Shown: positions 1 through 5,964, numbered from the stretch's first letter. The stretch: DNA of 5,964 bases from Chloroflexota bacterium (GCA_025980355.1 JAICXR010000231.1:1-5964); one strand, 5' to 3'. Notes: generated by a model from the letters alone, not told the origin. Made by a program: numbers and translations.

Positions 1-1064
1 AAGGCGCCAAACTCGTGGTGCAACTGGCTTCGCATCTCGGTCAGCGACGGCGCGGGACCCGCCCAGGCGTGCTGGCCGAAGCTGTGGCCGCGGGCCCGCA
101 GCTCCGCCTCCCATGCCGGCTCGACCACCGGGTAGTTGTCCAGCATCAGGTAGGTGGTAAACGGCGCGGCGAAGCGGTCGGCCGTGTCGGTCACGGTCCG
201 CAAGTCGTCCGCGGTGAGGTTGTCGCCGTCGCCGTTGAAGAAGGCCACGGCGGGGGCGGCGTTGGGAAAATGCCAGAGCCGGGGCAACGGCGGATGATCC
301 ACCAAGAGCCAGCCGATGAGCCGGACGAGCAAATCCTGCTGGAGGTCGGCCTGGGGGATCTGCTTCAGGCGCCCATCCAGGTAGTTCACGAAGAGGTCGT
401 TGGGCTTGAACATGGCGTCGGCGTCGGCGTCGGCCATGGGACCGGTGCTGGCCTGCTCCCGCCGGCCCTGGTGGAAGAACACCGTCGACGTCGCCAGGTC
501 GAAGGTGAAGAGCGCCACGCGGCCCCGCCCGTACGGCGTCGCCACGATGGCCGCCTGCGTCGACGGCTGCGCGGAGAACGGCGCCAGCCAGGCGACCACT
601 GCCTCCGCCGGCCCTGTCCACTCCAGCAGGTCGGCCCGGCCGTGGAACTGGAGGTCCACGTCGGTCATGCCGGCGGTCAGGGGATGAGCGCCGTTGAGGT
701 GCAGCCAGCGATCCAGCATCCCGCGCAAGGTGATCGTGCCGCGGTACAGTACGTGATTAAAGGGCCGCAGTCCCAGCTCGCGCGCCATGCCGAGGGGCGG
801 GCGGAGCAGCAGCAGTCGCCCGCCGTCACGGGCGTACTGCAGCAATATCGCCTCGTCTCGCTCTTCCAGGCGGACGCTGCTCACCAGCACGAGCGCCGCC
901 TGCTGGAGACGATCAAGGTGCAGCGTGTCACCAGCCAGATTTAGCCGCTCAAACCAGGGATACCCTTCCGTGAACAGCAGTTCTTCGACGTAGCGGTGGA
1001 ACCGGTTCGCATCATCGGACCGTTCGATGACCAGGATCGGCGCGGCGGGACCGGGGCCGTTCAC
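1..1064 (-). CDS. Amidotransferase-like / divergent polysaccharide-deacetylase-like protein, 3' end outside window
   Basis: The minus-strand frame is open from a GTG at 1064 to the window edge, giving 354 residues and no stop. Residues about 10-100 and 170-200 resemble class-I glutamine-amidotransferase-like (DUF4350/ThuA-type) folds: strand ALVLVSSV (57-64), then an ARDGGRLLLL segment (78-87), and later YGRGRVALFTFDL (178-190). From about 268 the sequence resembles the start of a NodB polysaccharide deacetylase: PAVAFFNGDGDN (271-282) in place of the usual TFDDG motif, and RGHSFGQHAW (325-334) in place of GHEIGNHT. If active, it would deacetylate or otherwise act on a glycan, but several canonical catalytic positions differ (see findings). 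There is no signal peptide at this start. The start is chosen because AGGGG lies 7 bases upstream and the GTG overlaps the preceding stop as GTGA, implying translational coupling with the oxidoreductase. The coding assignment is secure; the function is tentative. Confidence 0.8.
   Translation of the reverse strand, partial: MNGPGPAAPILVIERSDDANRFHRYVEELLFTEGYPWFERLNLAGDTLHLDRLQQAALVLVSSVRLEERDEAILLQYARDGGRLLLLRPPLGMARELGLRPFNHVLYRGTITLRGMLDRWLHLNGAHPLTAGMTDVDLQFHGRADLLEWTGPAEAVVAWLAPFSAQPSTQAAIVATPYGRGRVALFTFDLATSTVFFHQGRREQASTGPMADADADAMFKPNDLFVNYLDGRLKQIPQADLQQDLLVRLIGWLLVDHPPLPRLWHFPNAAPAVAFFNGDGDNLTADDLRTVTDTADRFAAPFTTYLMLDNYPVVEPAWEAELRARGHSFGQHAWAGPAPSLTEMRSQLHHEFGA
414..434. repeat. 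Short in-frame hexamer repeat encoding Ala-Asp alternation
   Basis: Three perfect copies of GGCGTC followed by a partial GGC lie inside the deacetylase-like gene. Read on the minus strand they encode ADADADA (residues 211-217) between two methionines. The tract is flanked by a 6-base inverted pair, CATGGC at 411-416 and GCCATG at 433-438. It falls between the amidotransferase-like and deacetylase-like parts, so it is probably a tolerated linker expansion caused by slippage. No function is claimed. Confidence 0.7.
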
Positions 1065-2257
1065 AGTGCCACCCCTGCCGGGGCTTGTCCGGCCGGCCGG
1101 TGAACGCCGGGGCGGAAGTCGGGCACCGGGAGCAGCCGGCCGCCATGGTCGGCGGAGTGGCCGGCGATCACCGACGGCCCGGCAATCTCGGCGGCGCGGT
1201 AGACGTCGACGAGCGGCGTCTTGCCCTGGAGCACGCATTCCACGAAGTCGTGCAACGGATACAGGTCGCTGCCCCCATGCCCGGAGACAGCCGCGCCGGG
1301 GAGGCCGCGTTGGTACTCACTGAAGCCCCAATCGACTTCCGATCGCCCGGGCGTGTAGTGGTTCGCCAGCCAGAGCAAGGAACCGCCGCCCTGGCCGCTG
1401 CCGGCCGTGAGCCGCCGGCTCGTCTCCACCTCGCCCAGGGTGCCGATCAGGTGCTGCCAGTGATGGGGGCTGGCGCTGGGCGACTGGAAGCCGCAGGCGA
1501 TGCGCAGGATGCAATCGTCGTCGTGCTTCATGATGGCCACTTCGATGTCCGGGATCGGCATGAACTCCCGGTAGTAGCTCTGTTTGCGGGTGGACATGCA
1601 GCTCACCTCCGTCACCCGTCCGCCGAGCACCGCCAGCAGCGGACCGAGCGAATGCGGCGAATACCAGAGCGGATGCACCAAGTTCCAGGGCCGGTTCTTG
1701 CGGGCGTGGGGATTGCCCTGGGCCTCCTCCACCGAAATCTCCCGCCCCGTGGCCTCGTCCAGGTAGACCCGCTCGTTGACCAGCCCGTGGAAGTACTGCG
1801 CCTCGCCGTAGAGCGGCTTGCCGAGCAGTCCTTCCTGGATCAACTGGCGCCAGGCGCGCACAAAGGGCATGTAGCTGCGTTGCTCGGCCATGGCGAACAC
1901 CAGCCCGCTGCGCTCCGTGGCCAGCACCACCCGCCAGCAGTCTTCGAGGGTGTAGGCCAACGGCACCTCGCTGATGACGTGCTTCCCGGCGGCTAGCGAT
2001 CGTTCCGCGACGGAGGCGATATATTCCGGTTCGACGTTGACCGCCACCGCGTCGACCTCAGAGCACGTCAGCATGTCGTCGAGCTCCGCGAACGCCCGGT
2101 CGGCGCCGAGACCGGCCCGCACCGCCCCCTGCTCCAAGCGGACGGGCAGCCGCTCGCAGACCGCCACGACCTCCGCCAGCGGCTCCAGCCGGATGGTGTT
2201 GATCCATGCGACGCCACGATGCCCCATACCGACGATGCCGATCCGTACCCGTTCCAC
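1061..2257 (-). CDS. Gfo/Idh/MocA family NAD-dependent oxidoreductase, GH109-like
   Basis: The 398-residue protein has a normal family length. It opens with a Rossmann fold: VRIGIVGMGHRG (residues 4-15) carries GxGxxG at 10-15, and Glu35 ends the second strand, favouring NAD(H). SEVPL (96-100) occupies the place of the family EKP motif, with Val for Lys. PHSLGPLLAVLG (201-212) carries His202, the likely catalytic histidine. The C-terminal GHGGSDLYPLHDFVE, GKTPLVDVYRAAE and LLPVPDFRP resemble the GH109 glycosidase branch, which uses bound NAD in a redox-assisted hydrolysis. The substrate is probably a sugar or glycoside (inference). An open frame extends to an ATG at 2332. GTG 2257 is preferred because AGGAAAG (2273-2267) precedes it at 9 bases, the Rossmann strand begins three codons later, and the longer start lacks a ribosome site and would cover the divergent promoter. 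ATG 2302 is another possibility. The stop overlaps the downstream GTG. Confidence 0.9.
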   Translation of the reverse strand: MERVRIGIVGMGHRGVAWINTIRLEPLAEVVAVCERLPVRLEQGAVRAGLGADRAFAELDDMLTCSEVDAVAVNVEPEYIASVAERSLAAGKHVISEVPLAYTLEDCWRVVLATERSGLVFAMAEQRSYMPFVRAWRQLIQEGLLGKPLYGEAQYFHGLVNERVYLDEATGREISVEEAQGNPHARKNRPWNLVHPLWYSPHSLGPLLAVLGGRVTEVSCMSTRKQSYYREFMPIPDIEVAIMKHDDDCILRIACGFQSPSASPHHWQHLIGTLGEVETSRRLTAGSGQGGGSLLWLANHYTPGRSEVDWGFSEYQRGLPGAAVSGHGGSDLYPLHDFVECVLQGKTPLVDVYRAAEIAGPSVIAGHSADHGGRLLPVPDFRPGVHRPAGQAPAGVAL

Positions 2258-2266
2258 CAGTGCTCG

Positions 2267-2273
2267 CTTTCCT
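2267..2273 (-). promoter_or_regulatory. Ribosome binding site deciding the oxidoreductase start
   Basis: On the minus strand AGGAAAG lies 9 bases before the GTG at 2257. The upstream in-frame ATG at 2332 has no comparable purine tract, and ATG 2302 has only GGGG very close to it. This is the main reason to start the oxidoreductase at 2257, leaving the stretch to 2335 as a true divergent control region. Confidence 0.5.
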
Positions 2274-2293
2274 AAAGCAGGGCTGCCACCGCC

Positions 2294-2302
2294 TGCTATC
2301 AT
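2294..2302 (+). promoter_or_regulatory. Candidate extended -10 promoter for the binding-protein gene
   Basis: TGCTATCAT fits an extended -10 element (TGn followed by TATAAT with one mismatch). It stands out as AT-rich in GC-rich surroundings. Transcription would begin near 2309, giving a leader of roughly 27 bases to GTG 2336 or 48 to ATG 2357. No convincing -35 box is seen 16-18 bases upstream, which extended -10 promoters can tolerate. This is a pattern match only. Confidence 0.4.
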
Positions 2303-2303
2303 A
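2298..2303 (-). promoter_or_regulatory. Candidate -10 box for the minus-strand operon
   Basis: On the minus strand the same AT-rich patch reads TATGAT, one mismatch from TATAAT, because CTATCATAG (2296-2304) is a 9-base palindrome. Transcription would begin near 2291, about 34 bases before GTG 2257. No -35 match is evident, so this call is weaker than its plus-strand partner. If both are real, the two promoters share one melting site and would compete. Confidence 0.28.
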
Positions 2304-2314
2304 GCCCCAGCATC

Positions 2315-2330
2315 GACCGACCGGGAGGTC
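2315..2330. promoter_or_regulatory. Candidate operator: imperfect 16-base dyad
   Basis: The sequence has the form GACC-NN-CCGG-NN-GGTC, symmetric at 12 of 16 positions around a central CG. It lies just downstream of the putative plus-strand transcription start and about 15-30 bases upstream of the putative minus-strand -10 box, so one bound dimer could control both directions. A CG-centred dyad fits LacI-type regulators, common near sugar-uptake genes, but no regulator gene is present here to support that. GC-rich DNA yields such dyads by chance fairly often. Confidence 0.3.
2324..2328 (+). promoter_or_regulatory. Ribosome binding site GGAGG for the binding protein
   Basis: GGAGG lies 7 bases before GTG 2336 and is the strongest anti-16S match in this gap. 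A weaker purine tract, GGAAGGGA (2341-2348), lies 8 bases before the alternative ATG at 2357. The GGAGG also falls inside the candidate operator dyad. Confidence 0.5.
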
Positions 2331-2335
2331 ATGCC

Positions 2336-3886
2336 GTGCCGGAAGGGATAACACCGATGGCTTCTCCTTGCTCGTCAGTAGTCACGTCACGGCGCAGCTT
2401 GCTGCGCCAGGTGCTGGGCAGTGCGCTCCTGGCCGGACCGCTCCTCGCGCTGGCCAACTGCGGCGGATCGGCCACCGCGACGGTGGCGACGACGGGCAGC
2501 AGTGCCGCGGTCGCCACCGGCACCGTCAGCGCCGCGAGTACCACGAGCGCGCCTCCGTCCAGCGCGGTCACCACGGCGGCCCGGATCTCCACGGCTAGCG
2601 CGGCCGGCACCAGCACGGCGAGCGCCAGCGCCCCAGCGGCCTCGGCCCCCGCCGGCAAGGCGCTGACCCTGCAGATCGCCTCCTGGGAGAAGCAGGTTCA
2701 GGGGAAGCAGGGCTATGCCATGCTGGCTGCCGAATATGCAAAGGTCAATCCCAACGTCAAGATCGAGCAGGAGGTCATCCCGGAGACGCTGGCCGACTAC
2801 AACAGCAAGGTGACGGCCCAACTCGCCGGGGGCACCGCACCCGACCTGATGGAAGCGATCTGGGGGCTCAGCCAGAATCTGGCGGTGAAGGGCGCCTTGC
2901 AGCCGCTCGATCCCTACGTCGCCCGCGACAAGATTTCCACCGCCGACTACGTCCAGACGGCGTTGGAGTTAGGACGCTGGCCCCAGAGGACCGGTAAGTA
3001 TTACGCCTGGTACACCATGTTCTCCATCTCGCCGCTCTACTACAACACCGCGCTCTTCCAGCAGGCGGGGCAAGCGCCGCCGGATGAAAGCTGGACGTGG
3101 CAGCACGTCCTGGAAGTGGCGCAAAAGCTCACCAAGAAAGGTACCAGCGCGGCCGATTCTGTGTTCGGCTACGACCCGACCTACCTGACGCGCACGATGC
3201 TCTACGCCTACGGCTGGGACTTTGCCAACGCCGACGGCACGAAATCGGCGCTGGCGACGCAGCAGAGCATCGACGCCCTCCAGTTCTGGCAGGACCTCAT
3301 CTACAAATATGGCGTGTGTCCGCCAGGGTCGTTGCAGTTCGGGAAGGGGGCGCCGGCCGGAGTGTTCTCCACCACCCGACTCGGCATGGAGATCCAGGCA
3401 ACCTACCAGATCGGCCCCTACCGCCAGGTCAAGGGACTGGAATGGGATGTCGCCGTGCCACCGTCGGGCCCGGCCGGGCGGTACACCGTCGTGAAAGGGG
3501 CGCCCGGCCACGCTATCCCCACCCAGTCGCCGCACCCTACCGAGGCCTGGGCCTTCCTTTCCTGGTGGATAACCCACCAGACGCCGACGCTCGTGCTGCT
3601 GGAAGGAAATCTCCCCACCAAGCTAACGGCGCTGCAGGGCTACCCGCAAGCGGCGCAGAAGGACAATCCGGTGCCGGCCCACATCGGCATCCTCCCCGAC
3701 ATCGCCACCAAGTATGGCAAGCCGGTGCAGGTGTTGCCCGACAACGACGCCGTGAAGGCGCCCTATTACGCCGAGCGCGCCAACATCCTCGCCAACAAGG
3801 AGGACGCCCAGACCGGTATGACGAAGGCCGCCCAGCAGATGGACGGGCTGCTGCAGAAGGCCATCGCCGATCAGGCGAAGAAGTGA
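2336..3886 (+). CDS. ABC transporter solute-binding lipoprotein (family 1, sugar type), Tat-exported
   Basis: The 516-residue protein begins with a twin-arginine signal: SRRSLLRQ (18-25), a hydrophobic stretch (26-40) and a near-lipobox LANC, with Cys42 as the probable lipidated residue (Asn at -1 is unusual). Residues 43-108 form a Ser/Thr/Ala-rich, low-complexity linker. The binding domain starts near 109 (LTLQIASWEK) and carries the family-1 hallmark QLAGGTAPDLMEAIW (162-175 region), then ALQPLDPYV (187-195). Aromatic-rich stretches such as YYAWYTMFSISPLYYN fit carbohydrate stacking. It would sit on the outer face of the membrane, deliver an unknown sugar-like ligand to an ABC permease, and is folded before export. 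GTG 2336 has the best ribosome site; ATG 2357 (seven residues shorter) also leaves an intact signal. No permease follows it. It is divergent from the oxidoreductase gene, a common arrangement in sugar loci. Confidence 0.92.
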   Translation: MPEGITPMASPCSSVVTSRRSLLRQVLGSALLAGPLLALANCGGSATATVATTGSSAAVATGTVSAASTTSAPPSSAVTTAARISTASAAGTSTASASAPAASAPAGKALTLQIASWEKQVQGKQGYAMLAAEYAKVNPNVKIEQEVIPETLADYNSKVTAQLAGGTAPDLMEAIWGLSQNLAVKGALQPLDPYVARDKISTADYVQTALELGRWPQRTGKYYAWYTMFSISPLYYNTALFQQAGQAPPDESWTWQHVLEVAQKLTKKGTSAADSVFGYDPTYLTRTMLYAYGWDFANADGTKSALATQQSIDALQFWQDLIYKYGVCPPGSLQFGKGAPAGVFSTTRLGMEIQATYQIGPYRQVKGLEWDVAVPPSGPAGRYTVVKGAPGHAIPTQSPHPTEAWAFLSWWITHQTPTLVLLEGNLPTKLTALQGYPQAAQKDNPVPAHIGILPDIATKYGKPVQVLPDNDAVKAPYYAERANILANKEDAQTGMTKAAQQMDGLLQKAIADQAKK

Positions 3887-3905
3887 GAGCGGAGAGCAGG
3901 GCCAC

Positions 3906-3932
3906 CGGGGCAGCGCCGCAGTCGCGGCCCCG
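3906..3932 (+). terminator. Intergenic stem-loop, possible attenuator or mRNA-stabilising hairpin
   Basis: CGGGGC (3906-3911) pairs with GCCCCG (3927-3932). An inner GCG (3913-3915) pairs with CGC (3923-3925) across a single A/G mismatch, leaving a 7-base loop. It lies 20 bases after the binding-protein stop and 10 before the acylase start. Only TTAG follows, so it is not a classic intrinsic terminator. Such hairpins after binding-protein genes often protect the highly expressed upstream message and reduce read-through (general knowledge, not shown here). Confidence 0.4.
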
Positions 3933-3942
3933 TTAGTCGCCA

Positions 3943-5964
3943 ATGCTGACTGACGCCCTCCTGCTCGCGGCGTTGCGCGGGGAATATAGCCTGGAGGCGG
4001 TGTGCCGTGCGGCGGGCGTGAGCGAGGCGGAATTTCGCCGCGAGCGCGACGCCTACCTGCGCCGCAGCCTTCCTCCGAATCGGGCAACGTGGCGGGCGGG
4101 ACTTGCCGCGCCCGTTGACGTCTGGCGCGACCGGCATGGCATCCCGCATATCCACGCCGCCGGCACGAGCGATCTCTTCTTCGGCCTGGGTGCCGCCATG
4201 GCGCAGGATCGCCTCTGGCAGATGGACTGCTTTCGCCGCCGCGGCCAGGGACGGCTGGCCGAGCTACTCGGGCCGGAGTATCTCCTCTCCGACATCACGC
4301 ACCACACGCTGGACCTGGCAGGGATCGCCGCTCGTGAGGCCGGCCAGCTTGACCCGAAGACCGCGGCCACGCTTGCTGCCTTCGTCGCCGGCATCAACCG
4401 GGCGATTGAGGCGCAAACGGTATTGCCGATCGAGTTCGTGCTGCTCGACTACCGGCCGGAACCATGGACGGCGGCCGACGCCATCGTGTCGCAGCGGGCC
4501 ATCTGGTGGTCGCTGAGTGGCCGCTTGCCGAGCCTGGTCGTCGGTGAGGCGGCGGAGCTGCTGCCGGGGGGTCCGCTGCGCGAGGCCTTCCTGACGCCGG
4601 AGTTCGCGGACGAGCGGATCGTCGGGTCCGCCGGCCCGCCTTTGCAACCGACCGGATCGGACGATGGCGCGACCGGCAGCAACAACTGGGCGGTCGGGAG
4701 GGGCAAGACGCGCGGCGGGGCCGGCGTCCTGGGGAGCGATCCGCATCAGCGTTTCGCCCTACCCGGCAACCGCTACGAGTGCCGCCTGCACGGACCGGAG
4801 GACGACGCGCTCGGCGTCACCTGGGTCGGTTCACCCGGATTGGTGTACGGACGCAACCGCCGGATCGCCTGGGGTCTCACCAACAGCAACGCCTCCGTGC
4901 GCGACCTCTACCAAGAGGAGGTCCGTCGGGACGACCCTCAGCAATATCGCGACGGCGCAACGTGGCGGACCTTCGAAGAACGCCGCGTGGAGATCGCGGT
5001 GCGCGGCCAGCCGGCCCAGCAACTCACCATCCGTTCGACCGTCCGTGGGCCAATCGCCAACCACCTCTTGCCGGCGGCGGCGGTGGAGATTGCCCCCCCG
5101 CTGTCGCTGCGGTGGGTGGGACAGGAGCACCTGGACGACATGCGGGCCGTGCTGGCGATTTCCCGCGCCCAGAACTGGGAGCAATTCCGGGCGGCGTTGC
5201 GGGACTGGGCCTTGCCCGTCTATAACTGGGGCTACGCCGATGTCGACGGACACGTCGGCTACCAGTGCGCGGCGCGCATCCCCCTCCGGGGCCGGATCGT
5301 CCGCGGCTACCGGGAAGCAAACAACCCGTTCGACCAATGGGACGGCGCGATCCCCTTCACCGCACTGCCCAGCCAATACGACCCTGCGCGCGGCTTCATC
5401 GCCTCGGCAAACCAGGCGCCGGTCGACGACGCCTATCCGTATCCCCTCTACGGCGCCTTTGCCTCCGGTGTGCGGGCGCTGCGCATCCGGGAGACGCTTA
5501 CCGGTGCCAGCGCCTTCGACGGCGCGGCCTGCGCCGTATTGCAAAATGACACCCTATCGGCTCGGGCGCGCCGCCTCGTCCCCCACCTCCTGCGCCGCTT
5601 CGCCAGTAACGACGATCCCGCAATTATCGCCTTCTGCGAACAGCTCGGTGGCTGGGACTTCCGCTACGACCTGACCGCGACGGCTCCCATCTTCTTCGAG
5701 CTGTTCCTCCAGCACTGGAAGCGCCGGGTGGTCGCCGAGCGTTTCCCGGAGCGCCTGCTCTCGCTGGTCACGGACCCCGGCAGCGTCACGACCCGCCTGA
5801 TCGAAGCGGACGACCTGCCCTGGTTCAGGTCGGACGAAGCGGCGGCGCTCCTGGAGTGCGCCCGGCAGGCGGTCGCCACCGTGCACGCCCGGTTTGGAGC
5901 GGACCCGTCCGGCTGGGTCTGGGGAGCGTTGCATCGCATAGTTTTTCGCCATCCGCTCTCTACG
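3943..5964 (+). CDS. Penicillin acylase family (S45) Ntn-hydrolase, 3' end outside window
   Basis: The frame is open for 674 residues to the window edge; typical members have about 750-800, so a C-terminal piece is missing. Residues 1-45 form a helical, HTH-like extension. The acylase domain starts near 53: APVDVWRDRHGIPHIHA (56-72) and GLGAAMAQDRLWQMD (81-95). The self-cleavage site is ATGSNNW, making Ser246 the N-terminal nucleophile of the beta chain after autoprocessing, followed by GSDPHQ (264-269). Other family marks are YNWGYADVDG (427-436), SANQAP with Asn490 as the oxyanion residue, VRALRI (510-515), and WVWGALHRIVFRHPL near the edge. Family members hydrolyse amides such as penicillins, acyl-homoserine lactones or acylated peptides; the substrate here cannot be told. 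No signal peptide is seen, so it is probably cytoplasmic. An in-frame TAG at 3934 makes ATG 3943 the most upstream start possible; no clear ribosome site precedes it. Confidence 0.93.
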   Translation, partial: MLTDALLLAALRGEYSLEAVCRAAGVSEAEFRRERDAYLRRSLPPNRATWRAGLAAPVDVWRDRHGIPHIHAAGTSDLFFGLGAAMAQDRLWQMDCFRRRGQGRLAELLGPEYLLSDITHHTLDLAGIAAREAGQLDPKTAATLAAFVAGINRAIEAQTVLPIEFVLLDYRPEPWTAADAIVSQRAIWWSLSGRLPSLVVGEAAELLPGGPLREAFLTPEFADERIVGSAGPPLQPTGSDDGATGSNNWAVGRGKTRGGAGVLGSDPHQRFALPGNRYECRLHGPEDDALGVTWVGSPGLVYGRNRRIAWGLTNSNASVRDLYQEEVRRDDPQQYRDGATWRTFEERRVEIAVRGQPAQQLTIRSTVRGPIANHLLPAAAVEIAPPLSLRWVGQEHLDDMRAVLAISRAQNWEQFRAALRDWALPVYNWGYADVDGHVGYQCAARIPLRGRIVRGYREANNPFDQWDGAIPFTALPSQYDPARGFIASANQAPVDDAYPYPLYGAFASGVRALRIRETLTGASAFDGAACAVLQNDTLSARARRLVPHLLRRFASNDDPAIIAFCEQLGGWDFRYDLTATAPIFFELFLQHWKRRVVAERFPERLLSLVTDPGSVTTRLIEADDLPWFRSDEAAALLECARQAVATVHARFGADPSGWVWGALHRIVFRHPLST

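Noticed and set aside
15..944. Long plus-strand frame (309 codons) across the left gene
   Set aside because: It is antisense to the deacetylase-like gene; the translation is Arg/Gly/Val-rich without recognisable motifs, whereas the minus frame carries family motifs and runs off the edge. It is a by-product of GC-rich codon bias.
1085..1996. 303-codon plus-strand frame inside the oxidoreductase
   Set aside because: It is antisense to a confidently recognised Gfo/Idh/MocA gene and has no domain pattern of its own.
2258..2332. N-terminal extension of the oxidoreductase to ATG 2332
   Set aside because: The 25 extra residues show no family similarity, lack a ribosome site and overlap the divergent promoter region; GTG 2257 fits better, although ATG 2302 cannot be excluded.
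3906..3932. Reading the stem-loop as a strong intrinsic terminator
   Set aside because: No run of T follows the stem, and there is a mismatch within it; it is kept only as a possible attenuator or stabilising hairpin.
3097..3936. 279-codon plus-strand frame overlapping the 3' part of the binding protein
   Set aside because: It is out of frame with the binding protein, Arg/Gly-rich, and without motifs; it was considered as a possible frameshift product, but the binding-protein frame is intact to its own stop.
4664..5674. 336-codon plus-strand frame inside the acylase
   Set aside because: It overlaps the acylase in another frame; its Ser/Arg/Pro/Thr-rich composition is typical of frame-shifted GC-rich coding sequence, and the acylase frame contains all the catalytic motifs.
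1..5964. tRNA, rRNA, CRISPR array, insertion sequence or attachment site
   Set aside because: No spaced direct repeats, no terminal inverted repeats with transposase, no tRNA-like cloverleaf and no rRNA stretches were recognised by reading both strands.

Overview
The window is GC-rich bacterial DNA, almost wholly coding, with four genes in two head-to-head pairs around a short control region at about 2258-2335. The host is probably a high-GC member of the Chloroflexota (Thermomicrobia-like). The basis is composition, GTG starts, and a Tat-type lipoprotein binding protein with a long Ser/Thr/Ala linker. This taxonomic placement is inference, not proof.

Left half, minus strand: a Gfo/Idh/MocA-family oxidoreductase (2257 to 1061), with a C-terminal pattern resembling the NAD-dependent GH109 glycosidase branch, reads into a second gene. 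That gene starts at a GTG (1064) overlapping the oxidoreductase stop by 4 bases and runs off the left edge. It has an N-terminal part resembling a class-I glutamine-amidotransferase-like fold, then a divergent polysaccharide-deacetylase-like (NodB) region. Its stop codon is outside the window.

Right half, plus strand: a Tat-dependent lipoprotein solute-binding protein of ABC sugar-uptake type (2336-3886), a 56-base gap holding a stem-loop, then a penicillin-acylase-family (S45) N-terminal nucleophile hydrolase (3943 to beyond the right edge). The acylase shows the processing and catalytic motif GSNNW but no export signal. It begins with an unusual helix-turn-helix-like segment of about 40 residues.

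A plausible but unproven reading is a carbohydrate or amino-sugar locus: the binding protein captures a glycoside outside the cell, and the oxidoreductase and deacetylase-like protein act on glycans or derivatives. The acylase may hydrolyse an amide-linked small molecule in the cytoplasm. No permease, ATPase, classical regulator gene, mobile element, tRNA, rRNA or CRISPR array is visible. The points most worth following are the shared divergent control region, the degenerate deacetylase motifs, the missing family lysine in the oxidoreductase, and the N-terminal extension of the acylase.
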